Below, in pieces: positions 1 through 10,380 of a stretch of 64,000 nt of DNA. Under the pieces are notes generated by a model. It made no database searches. It saw nothing but the letters and a program-made list of their open reading frames with translations, and was not told the origin of the DNA. This stretch comes from Gymnothorax reevesii (lineage: Eukaryota; Chordata; Actinopteri; Anguilliformes; Muraenidae): contig CM056576.1 in NCBI GenBank assembly GCA_029721435.1, positions 117,851,166-117,915,165 on the forward strand. Reading direction: 5' to 3'. The position numbers and the translations under genes are program-made. How positions within the stretch are numbered: position 1 is the first letter of the stretch; every line of letters starts with the position of its first letter.

Positions 1-419
1 CCACACTATCCCCAGGGGCCTCCAGCTTAAATACTAAACAGCTTTGTTTTCTGTAGACTGAGAGTGTTTTGTCACCATTTCCTCTGTTATTCAACTATCT
101 AGCTCTCGAGGGGGATCCCGACACTTCTTACCCAGCCGTTTGCTTTATTTGCAGCCATCTGTTAGCAAAAAAATAGTATAAAATTCTGAATAATAGAGGA
201 GGTGTATTTGGAAAAAATACTCTCCATTATGATGGTGAACACCATAGATGCCATAGATCGTTGTCACCAGGTGTCTCAAACAGTATCCTGATCTTTCCAA
301 TGCCTAAATCCAGTGCACTCAATTACAGAGACAGTTCAGGGCTAAACACAACTTGGTTCGACACCATAAAATCCAGAATGAACTCTGGATTTAACTAATA
401 TTTGCCCGTAACATTTTTA
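1..419. other. Intronic sequence, nothing recognised
   Basis: I see no exon, RNA gene or recognisable repeat here. By position it lies in the LPP intron that follows the first coding exon at 10153-10367. Confidence 0.5.
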
Positions 420-421
420 TA

Positions 422-818
422 CAACCCCAATTCCGAAATAGTTGGGACAAAGTGTAAATTGTGAATAAAATTAAAATGTAATGACTTTCAACTCTCACCA
501 GCCCATATTTTATTCACAACTGAACAGAGATAGCGAATGTTGAAGCTGAAAAATTTAACAATTTTATCCACAAAATGAGCTCATTTTAATTTTGATGGCT
601 GCTACAAGGGCTTTTTCAGTCCTTTTTTGCCTGTGTCCAGGCAGAAAATTTGAAAAAAGCTCATTTTGTGGATAAAAATGTAAAATGTCTCAGTTTCAAC
701 ATTTGAAATGTTATGTGCTATTGTAAATAACATATTGGCCCATGTGATCTGAAAGTCACTGTATTTTAATTTTATTCACAATTTACACTTCATCCCAACT
801 ATTTCGGAATTGGGGTTG
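422..818. mobile_element. Tc1/mariner-like deletion derivative, 397 bp
   Basis: The ends are inverted repeats beginning CAACCCCAATTCCGAAATAG and closing with the complement of that sequence. The left flank is the TA dinucleotide expected for Tc1/mariner insertion; the right flank is CA, probably a decayed TA. The terminal and subterminal sequence matches the longer element at 56672-58054, including the paired stretches around 'gtgtaaattgtgaataaaa' at both ends, but the transposase region is missing. It is best read as an internally deleted, non-autonomous copy of the same family. Confidence 0.85.
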
Positions 819-2418
819 CAAATACTGCGATCCAGGATAGAGGTATTATTGCGCAGATGTGTCTATCAGAGACAGGCAATCTGGGGCAACTGCATTAAAG
901 GTGGAGTTACAAAAATTACTTTTTTCATATTTGCTGAAAATGTCACTCTATAGTGACAGTTGTTAATGACACAGGTCATCTATGGAAAAAAAAAAGAAGA
1001 AAGAAACAAAATCAAATGCAGTTGGCTCCTCCCAGTGCTTCTAATGGCACTGTCCAGAATCCACCATGCCCGAGCAAAATAAACCAATCAGAGCCAGGAG
1101 GAGTTTCTAACCCAGTGTCAATCACTTCTCGTGCACATGCGGTTTAGCCCCCTTCCGCCTTGCATGCCCTCTTCCTTGATCAAAACTATCATCTGAGCCC
1201 CGTATCTGCAGGGGCATAAAGTTGCAGTTGGTAATTTTTGTGTTTTATTCGTTAATATGTAAAAATACCTTTCTTTGTCATCAGTAATTAAAGTGGCCTG
1301 AGAGTAAATTTCTATCTCAGTATGGCGAACCCGGACAGTGAAAATTGTCAACAAGTGTATAACTGTTATACTAGCAGAAAAAAAGGACTAAAGACACTAG
1401 CAGAAAAACACTCAACCAAGAGGGAGGCGGAGTTTGGCTGCAATACTTGTAACCCGCATAGACCAGGCATACGTGTGCGGAAAATCTGCTGGCATTGTGT
1501 TGGTAAGTAGCTTATGAACATGCTTTTACAGAAACATCGGTCTGAATTATTTATTCATTTATTTTCATGGTGACTGGGCTCCAGCTGTAATAATGTAAAA
1601 GCAATCTATCTGTAAAAAAGTAGTAATACGGCATGCAGTACTTAGAAACTGTAACCATAATAACCGGTATCTACATGTATTTGATAGCTGAGTGTAATTT
1701 TGTATCTCTGCGCAGCCCAGCGTGATGAGGCAATGAAATAATAGTCCACATATGTAAAAAGTTAACTGTAATTAAGCTGAAGATCATTCTGACACTGGTC
1801 ACACTAATAAGATTGCACAGTAATAATTTCGGAGAGATGAATACCTGGTGACGTGGTCATTTTTTGCCCCGAAACAGAGCATTCTGATCGTAACAGTCAA
1901 GTGATTGCTTTCCTTCGGAATTTATCTTTGTTGGGGTCAAGAATGACATTAAATCTACACACAAATCTTTTTAATGGAACACCTTGGCATATTATGTGAA
2001 AAAAAAAAGTTGAGAATAAGGATCGAATTGATTACCTTTAACCCAGAAGAATCGACAGGTATGACTGTCCCTCTGTTACTTGGGTAGAGATGAACACAAA
2101 TACGGCCATGCTTTCAATCTATACAACCTGGAGTCAAGAATTGAAAACTAGATTTGTAACCTTACACAGCATAGCAATATTAACTTGACACTCCCTTTAT
2201 ACTACAATCCAGGATTTATCATTCAATCCTCAGTTAATAGCTCCGAGGGCCAACTGACAGTCTGCAGACAAGCATGGCTGATGGAGAAAAACAAGATGCT
2301 TGATCTCATACAGGGCACAATGGCATATTAGTAATGTTACATGCTTCATGAAGATTCATAATCAACAAGTATATTGCCCTCAGGTTTAAATCCATAATTG
2401 CCAGCATACTGTACGAAG
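819..2418. other. Intronic sequence without recognised gene
   Basis: No gene is recognised. The part from about 895 to 1510 reads like an interspersed fish repeat and is listed separately. The rest, including 1510-2418, shows no clear structure beyond short A runs. Confidence 0.4.
895..1510. repeat. Possible unclassified interspersed repeat
   Basis: Phrases such as 'aaccaatcagagccagg' followed by a short polypyrimidine stretch and 'tcgtgcacatgcgg' resemble sequence that recurs in many fish genomes. I could not find terminal repeats, a target duplication or a credible coding region. The small reading frames at 953-1147 and 1322-1510 have no recognisable protein signature. The class is unknown and the call rests on remembered resemblance only. 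Confidence 0.3.
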
Positions 2419-2420
2419 TA

Positions 2421-3235
2421 AACTCAGCCAAAATAAAAACTTCACACTCGTTTGATGTCAATAAGTTGAACATACAAGAAATGAGGTTTCAAATGATGAT
2501 TTTATTTAATTCTGTGCTCATTAAAGATGGTGTACCATAAAAATAATGTCCATAATGTAACCAGTTCCACCAGAAATGCTACGAAGATGTCAAAGAGTAA
2601 AAATGGTAAGTTACAACTTGAATAAGAGCAGTGCACAGGCGATTACGTATGGTTTGGGCAGTCACACGACCTCTAAACAATTCATTCCTAGTGGACGTTA
2701 CAGTGATATATCGATTATGTAAATTACGTAAGACAATTTGTCGGTCTTCTGCTTTTGACGTAACACGTGGGCTACCAGAACGAGGTCAGTCAGCAGTGGT
2801 GCCAGTTTGTTGGAGACGTGTCCGAAGATCATGGATAGTCTGTCGACTGCATCTCATAACCCTTGCAACGTCAGTGACGGACGTTTCCGTATTCAGCATG
2901 CCGATGGCACGTTCACGCTGAATGTTTGACAGCCATGGCATTGAAAATCAACAAATAATTAACTGTAAAAACTTGTTTTTCCGAGATGTCACTCTAACAT
3001 GCTAACTTGAGCTCAGTTGCACATCTCTCATATGGTCACATGACTAGGAACACGAGAAAACATGGTTTTAGCTTAAACTATGCTCCCACGTGCTACGTAC
3101 CTGTGCACGTTGGAGTTGTGTGTCATGATGTCTTTGACAACGCATTTACCCCTAGTGATAATAAAAACTCTTATTAAAAGCTTCAAGAAAATATTTACAA
3201 ATTTATGAGTGTGAAGTTTCTTTTTTGACTCAGTA
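2421..3235 (-). mobile_element. Tc1-like transposon, internally deleted
   Basis: Inverted termini of about 28 bp lie at 2422-2449 and 3207-3234, sharing the core AACTTCACACTC. TA dinucleotides flank both ends (2419-2420 and 3236-3237), as expected for Tc1/mariner insertion. Inside is the N-terminal part of a transposase on the minus strand; the catalytic half has been deleted. At 815 bp it is about half the usual length for a full Tc1-like element. Confidence 0.85.
2631..2941 (-). pseudogene. Tc1-like transposase, N-terminal DNA-binding fragment with in-frame stop
   Basis: Reading the minus strand from an ATG at 2941-2939 gives a paired helix-turn-helix transposase N-terminus. It contains MLNTETSVTDVARVM and SRQTIHDLRTRLQQTG, then the linker normally written DRPRSGRPR. 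In that linker the first arginine codon has become TGA (plus-strand 2786-2788), and the frame resumes as PRSGSPRVTSKAEDRQIVL and ends near VTAQTIRNRLC. In the family this region binds the terminal repeats. No DDE catalytic segment follows, so the copy cannot encode a working enzyme. Its position inside a TA-flanked inverted-repeat pair confirms the assignment. The CGA-to-TGA change is consistent with CpG decay. Confidence 0.9.
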
Positions 3236-3237
3236 TA

Positions 3238-4719
3238 TTACTCAAGGAGAATGGATTTGGCTCTTTGAGAGAAGGTATGAAGTTTAGTTGGCAGTGATTA
3301 CATGCCAACTTAAGTGCAGCAAACACACAGAGTAGTAATAGCTCTCTGGTGGCAAATGTTTAAAATCTCAATGCGACCATTCAGCTAGCAAGTATGTGTA
3401 CACAATGCATTTAGCCAACAAGATTGGCAAATATCAAGTTAGCTTGTTACAGTTGGTATACTAATAAGCTCATTGGGATGAGCTACCTATCAAGTGGATC
3501 AAGATGGCTAGGCCAGTTTAATGCAATCGAAAAACAAAAAACAAAATGTGAAAAGGGAATTTCCAAACGTATGCAAGCGTTCATTGTCGCTTGTCATAAA
3601 AATAGTTGGACATTGCAACAAATGTTGTCTAGCCATGTAGAGTAGAAAGGAACTGTAAGCTAGCATTGTATTCTAATGTTACTGCTGCAAATCAATCTAC
3701 TAGCTAGAATTATTTCTCAGACAGATACCATTGAAAAGAGAATAATGTGACTGCGCCAGATAACATTTACAGAACTGTGAGCTTCCTATGTTATTTAGCC
3801 CCAGCTTTACTGCATCCAACCACAGCATTATTGTTTCTAGCCATATGATTAAAAAAAACCTTAATTATTCATGTAGATCTTTCAAGGGAATCCATAACAT
3901 GGCGATAGTGTGACCTAGCTGAAAATACCAAAATCAGTGTTTGCTGAGCAAACAGAAAGTGTTGTCAGCTTGGGAAATTACACTGAGAGGGCAGAAATGC
4001 AAATGCCTGAACCATCATGGTTTTTTTCAGCAAAATTTATTTTAAGGGCTGATGGATTTCTGACCAATCAAGCGGAAAGAGACAGTAATTCATTAACCCG
4101 TTTTTTTTTTTTTTTTGCGGCAAATTTCAAACAAGAGTTGAAACAATAAAAACACAAGCTAGTGGCATGACCCAAAATGAGAATCTCTTATAAATCATTC
4201 ACATAGCATTTCAGCCTGTTTTAAAATTTACTTACAACTCCTCTCCAGTGACACATTAGAGTTGTGTTGCCAAGAACCACCACCACATTAACTACCAACC
4301 TGTAGGATGAAAAACTTTTTCTTTTTTTTTTACTGCAGTTGGAAGCAGCATATACAATTTTAATACAGTGATATTTTCCACTGTCATGTAGTCTTTAGAG
4401 CACATTATTAAGAAGTTTATCACCATACTTGCAAGCCTGGTTAAGTTGCCTAAAGTTTAGCTGTGTGTATAAATGTGTATTGACTGGGGGTACATTGACA
4501 CAATGTCATTTTTTCAGGTGATGTACATAATATAGTATTATTTTTCAAAACTGGACTGTAATGCATTTGCATATTAGAATCCCCAACCCTGGTGACCATA
4601 TCATCGAGGAGGAAACTAAAAAGATGAAATATGCTTATTAAAGAAGCGTAATGTACAGATATGATGACAGAAGTTGAGCATTTCAGCTTGCATAAAGACA
4701 TCTTCTTAAGAAATGTATT
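3238..4719. other. Intronic sequence, nothing recognised
   Basis: No gene or classifiable repeat was found. There is a T run near 4101-4116 and another at 4319-4330. The reading frames in this part, including one at 4450-4770, show no protein-like motifs. Confidence 0.4.
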
Positions 4720-5085
4720 GCAACACAGATCAAGAGAAATCAATTCACTGTAAGGAGTCTGAATGAACACAGGGCAGCAAATTTTCTGTAGGGCTCGTGT
4801 GCACGCATGTGTTGCTCACATAGACAGCGTCAAACAGTACTTGCCCTCACCCTGAATTGTCTCGGACCCATCATCTCATGATCAGTTTTAGTTTCTGTCC
4901 AGAATCTGTCGCATGCAAGCTGTAACCAGATGTGGCGCTCTTGAGCTGCCATCGTCGCTCGTGGCTGCCCTAAGCGGGGTCGGTCAGTGACAGTGCCTGT
5001 GTTCCATTCTCTGATAGACAGCCGACTGATCGTTGAACGGTGACTTCTCGACGGCTGAGATCTGCCCGTAACATGTCAACGGCTC
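4720..5085 (-). pseudogene. Tc1-like transposase N-terminal remnant, frameshifted
   Basis: On the minus strand, from about 5085 downward, the translation begins AVDMLRADLSRREVTVQRSV, which matches the first helix-turn-helix of Tc1-like transposases. After a frameshift it continues TDRPRLGQPRATMAAQERHI, the linker and second DNA-binding unit. It then resumes as ASTV (stop) RCLCEQHMRAHEPYRK, which fits the family pattern ending in STVRNRL...RARRP. At least two frame changes and one stop disable it. I could not find the terminal repeats or a TA pair, so the element's limits are unknown. It is a different subfamily from the copies at 2421-3235 and 56672-58054. Confidence 0.75.
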
Positions 5086-6237
5086 TTTTTTTCTCTCCTG
5101 TGTCACAAGCCGTTCCATTTTCTTGATGCAGTAGCATTTTTCGTTTTTTTTTTGTTGGCTTTATGTAGGCAATTGACCACACCAAAAAGAACAAGTCAAA
5201 CATCACTGTACAAATCACGAACAGCTCAATGTTTGTTATTACTGAAGTGCTTGGTGCGTGCACGTGGTGGGTGTTAGGATTACAATACCACGCGCTTTTC
5301 TTTATTTCCTCTTGTACCTTACTGGAGAAGCAATACAAATCTATGGATTCTTCAATTTGCCGCTAATACAGTACATACCTCACCTGTGCATTTTAATGGC
5401 TAAGTATGTGGGCAGAGTTTGTTTATTTTGATACAGCACAATACACATACTCAATACTGATGCATGGAGAATGGTGGTCAGGGCGATGGCAACATTAGCT
5501 AAAGTAACCAAGTGAAGTGATACAATGTCAGCATCATCTTGCTACCATTGTCTGTGCACTGAGTAAACTTCGCTGCTTCTTGGCCAGCTCTTTTATGTAG
5601 CCAGCTCAAGTATCAGACTTCAGTGGCGATGAAACACAGCAACAAATTCAAGCATGAATCAGAGCATCCAATTCACCTACTATCATCTGTATAACAGGGC
5701 CAACTTATGAATATCCCTAATGTTAATACTGATATCACTGATAAAATATGTTCTGAAATCTGCATGTAAATTAAATGCATAGACGAACGTTTTCCAAAAG
5801 GCTAGCTGCTAACTAAGTCAGTCCATTCACAGTCAGTAGTTCCAACAATGTAAGTTAGCATCTGTGCTTTCGGAAAACGCACGATAGGTCGGTAGGAAGT
5901 TGAAGTTGGTTTCTTATTTGCGGCCTCTTGTTCAGAATTTCTCAGTCAATCTTAATTCTTTTTTTTCCCCTTTTGAAATTTACCAAGCCAATTCAGAACA
6001 ATTATAAAAGGACTCATTCATCCTGTGGAACAACTTACATAATACACGTACAAACGTCTTGACAGAATTTTTTTTAGAGCTGTTTAAAGCAATTCTTACC
6101 TTTCTGACATGTGGCACAGCACTGAACATGAACAACTCCGCCTCCCTCCAAAGTCCAACCCTCTTCCCCCCGCCTGACCTCCGAGGCTCCCCTCCTCCCC
6201 TGACGCGTGCGGTGAGAAAGTGAGCAGCGCAAATCAA
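5086..6237. other. Intronic sequence, nothing recognised
   Basis: No gene is seen. A cytosine-rich stretch at about 6135-6205 ends in 'gacgcgtgcgg', but it has no start-site or exon signature that I can support. Confidence 0.4.
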
Positions 6238-6397
6238 GCTGCTTACACACCGGACGCTATACGAATTTTTCGCACGACTGATTACATTCAAAGACAATAC
6301 AAAGACGTGAATCTTTCGAGTATTCGCGTCTTTGCATTGACTTTGAAGGTAATCTGTCGTACGAAAAATTTCGTTTCGCGTCCCGTGTGAAAGCATC
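6238..6397. mobile_element. Palindromic MITE, copy 1
   Basis: This is an imperfect palindrome of about 160 bp. It begins 'gctgcttacacaccggacgc', and its right end reads as the complement, 'gcgtcccgtgtgaaagcat'. The middle arms contain 'gattacattcaaag' and 'ctttgaaggtaatc'. A second copy with nearly the same arms lies at 46889-47030. Such whole-length palindromes are typical of short non-autonomous DNA elements. No coding capacity is expected; the reading frame that crosses it at 5980-6450 is incidental. Confidence 0.75.
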
Positions 6398-7094
6398 TTG
6401 AAACGGGGCAATAGAGTCAGATGGAGCACCGTATAGTGAAAACTAACCAACAGTAATTACGTAATATTCAGTTCTATGTGGTATAGAATAAAATGCCCTT
6501 GTAACATCTAACAAACTACCATTAAGGTTATTATAGTAGTAACTATAGCATTTCAGAGCCTGTTTGTTTACAGTCAGATGCGTCGTTTTTCGGCAGAATT
6601 CATTCATATTTCCTTGCAAAACTGTTGTGAAAACGTGTTACCTCACCAGACTTGTCCCGATAACGTTAGTCATTAAATTACGAGCAGTTACAGCGGTTTT
6701 ATTTGCAGGCCAACTTTGGTGAGTACCTGTTTTGTCTCTACCGCTCTGCTGCTCTGCCAGAGAGGTGTGCAACTCGCTAGCGGTAAAAGCGGTAGGCAAC
6801 TGGAAGGGACGTGGCGACGGATGACAGACAGGAAGGTCGACAAATCATTTTATTCGGACCGATGAAAATGATTAGTCAGACTTATCAGAAATATATGAGA
6901 ACTGAATATTGATGGGTTTCAACACCTGGTTGATTTCTTTTACATTTAAGTGTGCCATACGCTTATTAGGAGCATTTTAACATTACAAAAGAAAAGTGTA
7001 AAAATGCCAGAGAGGTAAGAATTGCTTTAAGTAACACAAGTCTTAATTAATATTGCAGTGGACAAAGGGTAACAAAATATTCTCTAACAGAAAA
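6398..7094. other. Intronic sequence, nothing recognised
   Basis: No gene or classifiable repeat. Near 6740-6815 there are short inverted copies of 'taccgct' and 'agcggta', too weak to call an RNA gene. Confidence 0.4.
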
Positions 7095-7307
7095 TCATTC
7101 AACATTATCATTCGCATTAATTTCAAAAATGGTATACTGTGATATAATATTATTCTGCATTGTGAGATTTGTAAGATTTTTGCCATGCCAGCCAGTCCTG
7201 CTGTATCTTCTACTAATATCATGTATTGTAGAGGACGAAGTCCCAATTATCCTTAAACAGCACATTGAGATAAGTTCCTCATTAACTGTTAAATTATTCA
7301 ATGACAC
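7095..7307 (-). pseudogene. Tc1-like transposase helix-turn-helix remnant
   Basis: The minus-strand translation contains NNLTVNEELISMCCLRIIG followed by TSSSTIHDISRRYSRTG. This matches the family's helix-turn-helix pattern in which an isoleucine- and serine-rich recognition helix ends in STVHDII and is followed by RYRESG. Only this DNA-binding part is legible; the rest of the gene is missing. It lies at the expected place and orientation in the truncated element that ends at 7649. Confidence 0.65.
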
Positions 7308-7649
7308 AATTTTAACAATGTGGCAAGCCTCGATCTCTTATTGCTTGTAAAGAACTGGGCCTTTAAAAAAATGCTACTTTTATATCTAGCATGATGGCAC
7401 CACCTGTGAAATACCTGTGCGCATTTTTTTATTTCTTACATTGTCCCTCTACCTACTTTTTTGGAATGTGTTGCAGGCATCAAACTACGCATGTATTTCA
7501 AAAACAATAAAGGTCATATGCTAAAATATTAATCATTTTGTCTCATATTGTTTTCAATTTAATGCAGGTCAATGGTGATCCGTAAATCACAGCTTTCCAT
7601 TTTTACTCGCATTTTCCGTAACACTCTAACTTTTTCAGAGATGGGGTTG
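7095..7649 (-). mobile_element. Truncated Tc1-like element, transposase 5' half and right terminus
   Basis: The right end carries 'cagagatggggttg' followed by TA (7650-7651), a diverged form of the terminal repeat of the elements at 422-818 and 56672-58054. Internal words such as 'ttttttggaatgtgttgcag' and 'aaaaacaataaaggt' are typical of the 5' region of this fish family. The left terminus and the catalytic half of the gene are missing, so this is a one-ended remnant. Confidence 0.75.
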
Positions 7650-7651
7650 TA

Positions 7652-7975
7652 TAACGATGCCCCAATTAGCCCCGTCACAGCATGCAGTCTGTGCTCTTTG
7701 GAAAACAGAGCATGGTGAAGGTTTCTAATGAAGGATCATCAAAAGACCATTCATTTGTGCAGGCATTGCCATAATCTACATTTGGCTTTAATTGTTTCTG
7801 CATGGCTGCTAAATGCTATAACATAAACAATGGCAAGGGTACAGCACGAACCCAGGAAAATCCCATTTACATCAGTGTTCAGCACCAAGTTGCTTTCACC
7901 ATAATCAAGCCCAATTATAGTGATGTTTCTGTGAGACTTTCAGACACAACAAGTGTAGAAGCGAGCAGAGCTCAC
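7652..7975. other. Possible 5' body of the hairpin-ended repeat
   Basis: No gene is seen. Words such as 'caccaagttgctttcacc' and 'tgtttctgtgagactttcag' may be the 5' body of the hairpin-ended repeat that closes at 8071, but I cannot define its start. Confidence 0.3.
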
Positions 7976-8071
7976 ATACCCCCGCTTTATGTTTGAACAA
8001 ATCCGGACGCACAGACACACGGACAGACGCGCGGAGCACTATAACCCCCGACTACGTTGTAGCGGGGGTAT
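7976..8071 (+). repeat. Hairpin-ended repeat, copy A
   Basis: The segment is bracketed by a perfect 11-bp inverted pair, ATACCCCCGCT at 7976-7986 and AGCGGGGGTAT at 8061-8071. A second copy of the left arm (taacccccg...) lies just before the right arm and forms a tight hairpin with it. Between them is a GGAC/GACAG-rich stretch ending in 'cgcggagcactataaccccc'. The repeat is followed by ATAATAATAAT. Two further repeats (21823-21919 and 58842-59063) have the same architecture with different arm sequences. The 3' hairpin and the short A/T tail suggest a retroposed SINE-like unit, which is an inference. Confidence 0.7.
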
Positions 8072-10146
8072 AATAATAATGCTCCAAAGGGAGTCACTGC
8101 AAATAATTTTGTTATTGTTGCTATCATATTGATCTAAACAGTAAAAAAGAAAAAAATCTGGATCAGTTTGATTGCTCATATTCTGATTATATGTCAATCA
8201 CAAAACCAGCCCTGCAATAGCAATATACAGTACTTGTACAGAACAACCATTATGAGGTTTGACTGTGATTGAGTTCAACACTGAGGCCGGCTGTGCTCGC
8301 TCATGGGTGATTTGCATCGCAACTGATCTGTTCACACTCAGACATTTAGAACGAAGTGAAATCATTAATTGGGTTTAATTCAATGTCATGCAATTTATAC
8401 ATATTTCAAACAGATTCCACAAGCAAGCAATTTAATTATGTATATTACAGCGCAGGAAAATTGTTCAGGATATTCCACCCAAGACTCCGATTCAAACTTT
8501 GCCTATTTTAGCTCCCAGCAGAGAAGTGCTTATCATAAAATAGCAATAAGAAAAATATTTAACCAAAATTTAGACAATGGCACACTTCAAATAAATTCAT
8601 AAAAGCCCAAAACAATGAGTGGAAGGCATGCAATTTATGTGACTTCTGAACATTATTCTTTGCCTGGAACCGGAAAAGACAGCGAAGGATATTAATGCGA
8701 TCCATTCCCACGATGAGGTAATTTAATAACAAAAGTATCAATAGATGATAATCATTATATTAGTAGTGCAAATATGGATATGCAAAAGAAAAAGCATCTA
8801 TAACTCATGCAAAAATACTGCAGATGTGTATGGTTTGCACATGCATATTTATACACAAATACACAAAAGGCGCACACGCACACAGATGATGTCACGACCC
8901 TTGCGTGTCCTTAATGGTCTCCTGTTCTTTCTGGCAACCTGCGTGAGTTTTGTTGTTTTGTCTTCTTCAACTGATTTATTGTCTTGTCTTCTCTTCGCCC
9001 AGGAAAAATTCATAACGTGCCCTGTGCCTTGTATGTGTGGTCTTTGTATAGAAGCTTATGTTTTTTTTTTTGTTTCCCCAGCAGAGTTGCTAGACTGAAA
9101 TGCTTTGTCCCAACTAAAGCCTATCAGTCAGTTTATCCCCTAGTACTGAGCTAAGCTCATCTTTCATGTATTTATCAGTGCTTAAATGTTAGAGAAAACC
9201 ATAATTACTCTTTGAATTCTTATTGACTGGAATAATCTCCCAAGCCAGTCACCAGGATTGGGACCGGATTCCTGTTAATCATCTGTTCTAGACTGTTCCT
9301 ATTAACCAGTTTATTAGGAACACCTCTCAAGCCTTCATAGATGCTCAGGATTGGAACAGCATTCCCACTAAACTCTTCAGTCCGGTCGTCAAGCAGTTCT
9401 GCTTCCATGAGGGGAAATTCACTCCCTGGCTTTTGCTCTGGGACAGCCAATGGCTGCGCGTGGATACGCCCCCTACCCTCTCCAGTTGACACCAACCAAG
9501 CAGGACAGCCCTTCTCACGGTTCGGGGCTTCTGCCTGACTACCATATTCCTTTCAATGAATGATAATCTTTGGATTGCACCCAGTATCTGTGTCTGGTTC
9601 CTTGTCTGGATCATAACAGACGCATGTATCCACAGGGCCAGAGGCAGTTGCGCTCCCCATAAGCAGAGCCAGGGCATTAGTACCCCACCATATTACCACC
9701 TCAAATTCTTCTCTGAATGCTGGTCAGCACCTCTCATACAAAATCCACCACCGATAACACTCAAAAGTTGGTTTCCAAGCATGTCTGCATAGCTGCACAG
9801 CTGTATGTCCACCCGTTCAAAGAGGGAAGTATCAATATAATGAAATTCAGGCAAATGGGAAGAAAAATTCTGTGGCTTTCACGTCACATTCATAAAAGAC
9901 CTTAAGTGTCAAATTTTTCAATGATTCCACACATTTTCACTTCTCGAGTGAAGTTAGAAGCACCCAAAACCGGCAACTCACGACATATAATAGAGCAATG
10001 AGTCAGATTAAACGGACTTTAAAATGCTACAGATAGAAATTAATAATACATTTGGTTTTAAAGTATGGTTCACATTAAGACACATGATTCACAAAGTGGT
10101 CAAAAGAGGCTTAACTTCTTCGGGAGGACACTCGGCTGAGGTGAGT
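8072..10146. other. LPP first coding intron, proximal part
   Basis: This is the 5' part of the intron that follows the first LPP coding exon (gene on the minus strand). The next coding exon of LPP, which should be rich in FPPPP-type motifs, is not visible. A segment at 9220-9677 has protein-like reading frames and is listed separately. Confidence 0.6.
9220..9677 (-). other. Unrecognised segment with overlapping minus-strand reading frames
   Basis: Two minus-strand frames overlap here, 91 and 110 residues long. One contains HAQPLAVPEQKPGSEFPL. Base composition is more balanced than in the neighbouring intron, with words such as 'ggggcttctgcctgac'. I see no known domain, splice sites or terminal repeats. 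The most likely explanation is an old interspersed repeat, because the frames overlap and neither dominates. It could also be an unannotated exon; I would not call it a gene. Confidence 0.25.
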
Positions 10147-10152
10147 ACTTAC
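10147..10152 (-). promoter_or_regulatory. LPP: LPP splice donor GTAAGT
   Basis: Read on the minus strand the exon ends ...AGTGGGG and the intron starts GTAAGTACT, a near-ideal U1-type donor. The split falls after the first base of codon 67. Confidence 0.9.
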
Positions 10153-10351
10153 CCCCACTCCCCGAGTGTGCAGTCTCTCCCGGATGTTTGAAGGGGTTAA
10201 ACTTTGGTTTGGGGGCGACCACCGGTGCAAACTTCTTGGGTGCCTGTTGCTGGGACACAGAAATGCTGGGGGTGCCGAAGGCTGGGGTGGACTCCACCCT
10301 GGCATTCACCTGGCCCAGCTGGTCACTATCACTGTTGGGAGGACTCCACAT
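10153..10351 (-). CDS. LPP: LPP, first coding exon (partial CDS, residues 1-66)
   Basis: This exon encodes the N-terminus of LPP, the lipoma-preferred partner. LPP is a zyxin-family scaffold of focal adhesions and cell contacts that also shuttles to the nucleus. The minus-strand reading from ATG at 10351-10349 starts MWSPPNSDSDQLGQVNARVE. Residues 28-55 contain PSISVSQQQ and then PKKFAPVVAPKPKFNPFK. That last block is the alpha-actinin-binding motif conserved in LPP and zyxin. The neighbouring sequence (LGQVNARVEST..FGTPSISVS) matches LPP rather than zyxin. There are 66 full codons plus one base before the donor. The first ~10 residues differ from mammalian LPP. The transcribed exon extends 16 bases upstream to 10367, so the 5'UTR is interrupted by an intron. 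The proline-rich VASP-binding region and the three LIM domains are not in this window. Confidence 0.93.
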
Positions 10352-10367
10352 GGCTCCTGGTGTAGAC

Positions 10368-10380
10368 CTAGTGGGAAAAA
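10368..10380 (-). promoter_or_regulatory. LPP: LPP splice acceptor
   Basis: On the minus strand the intron ends in 'cgtttttcccactag', a pyrimidine tract plus AG at 10369-10368. The exon then begins GTCTACACCAGGAGCC directly before the ATG, which has G at position -3. Confidence 0.85.

Noticed and set aside
6135..6205. CpG-rich promoter for an LPP transcript
   Set aside because: The stretch is short, lies downstream of the LPP coding start, and is cytosine-rich more than CpG-rich.
5980..6450. 156-residue minus-strand frame as a gene
   Set aside because: It runs across a palindromic MITE and has no domain, splice or composition support.
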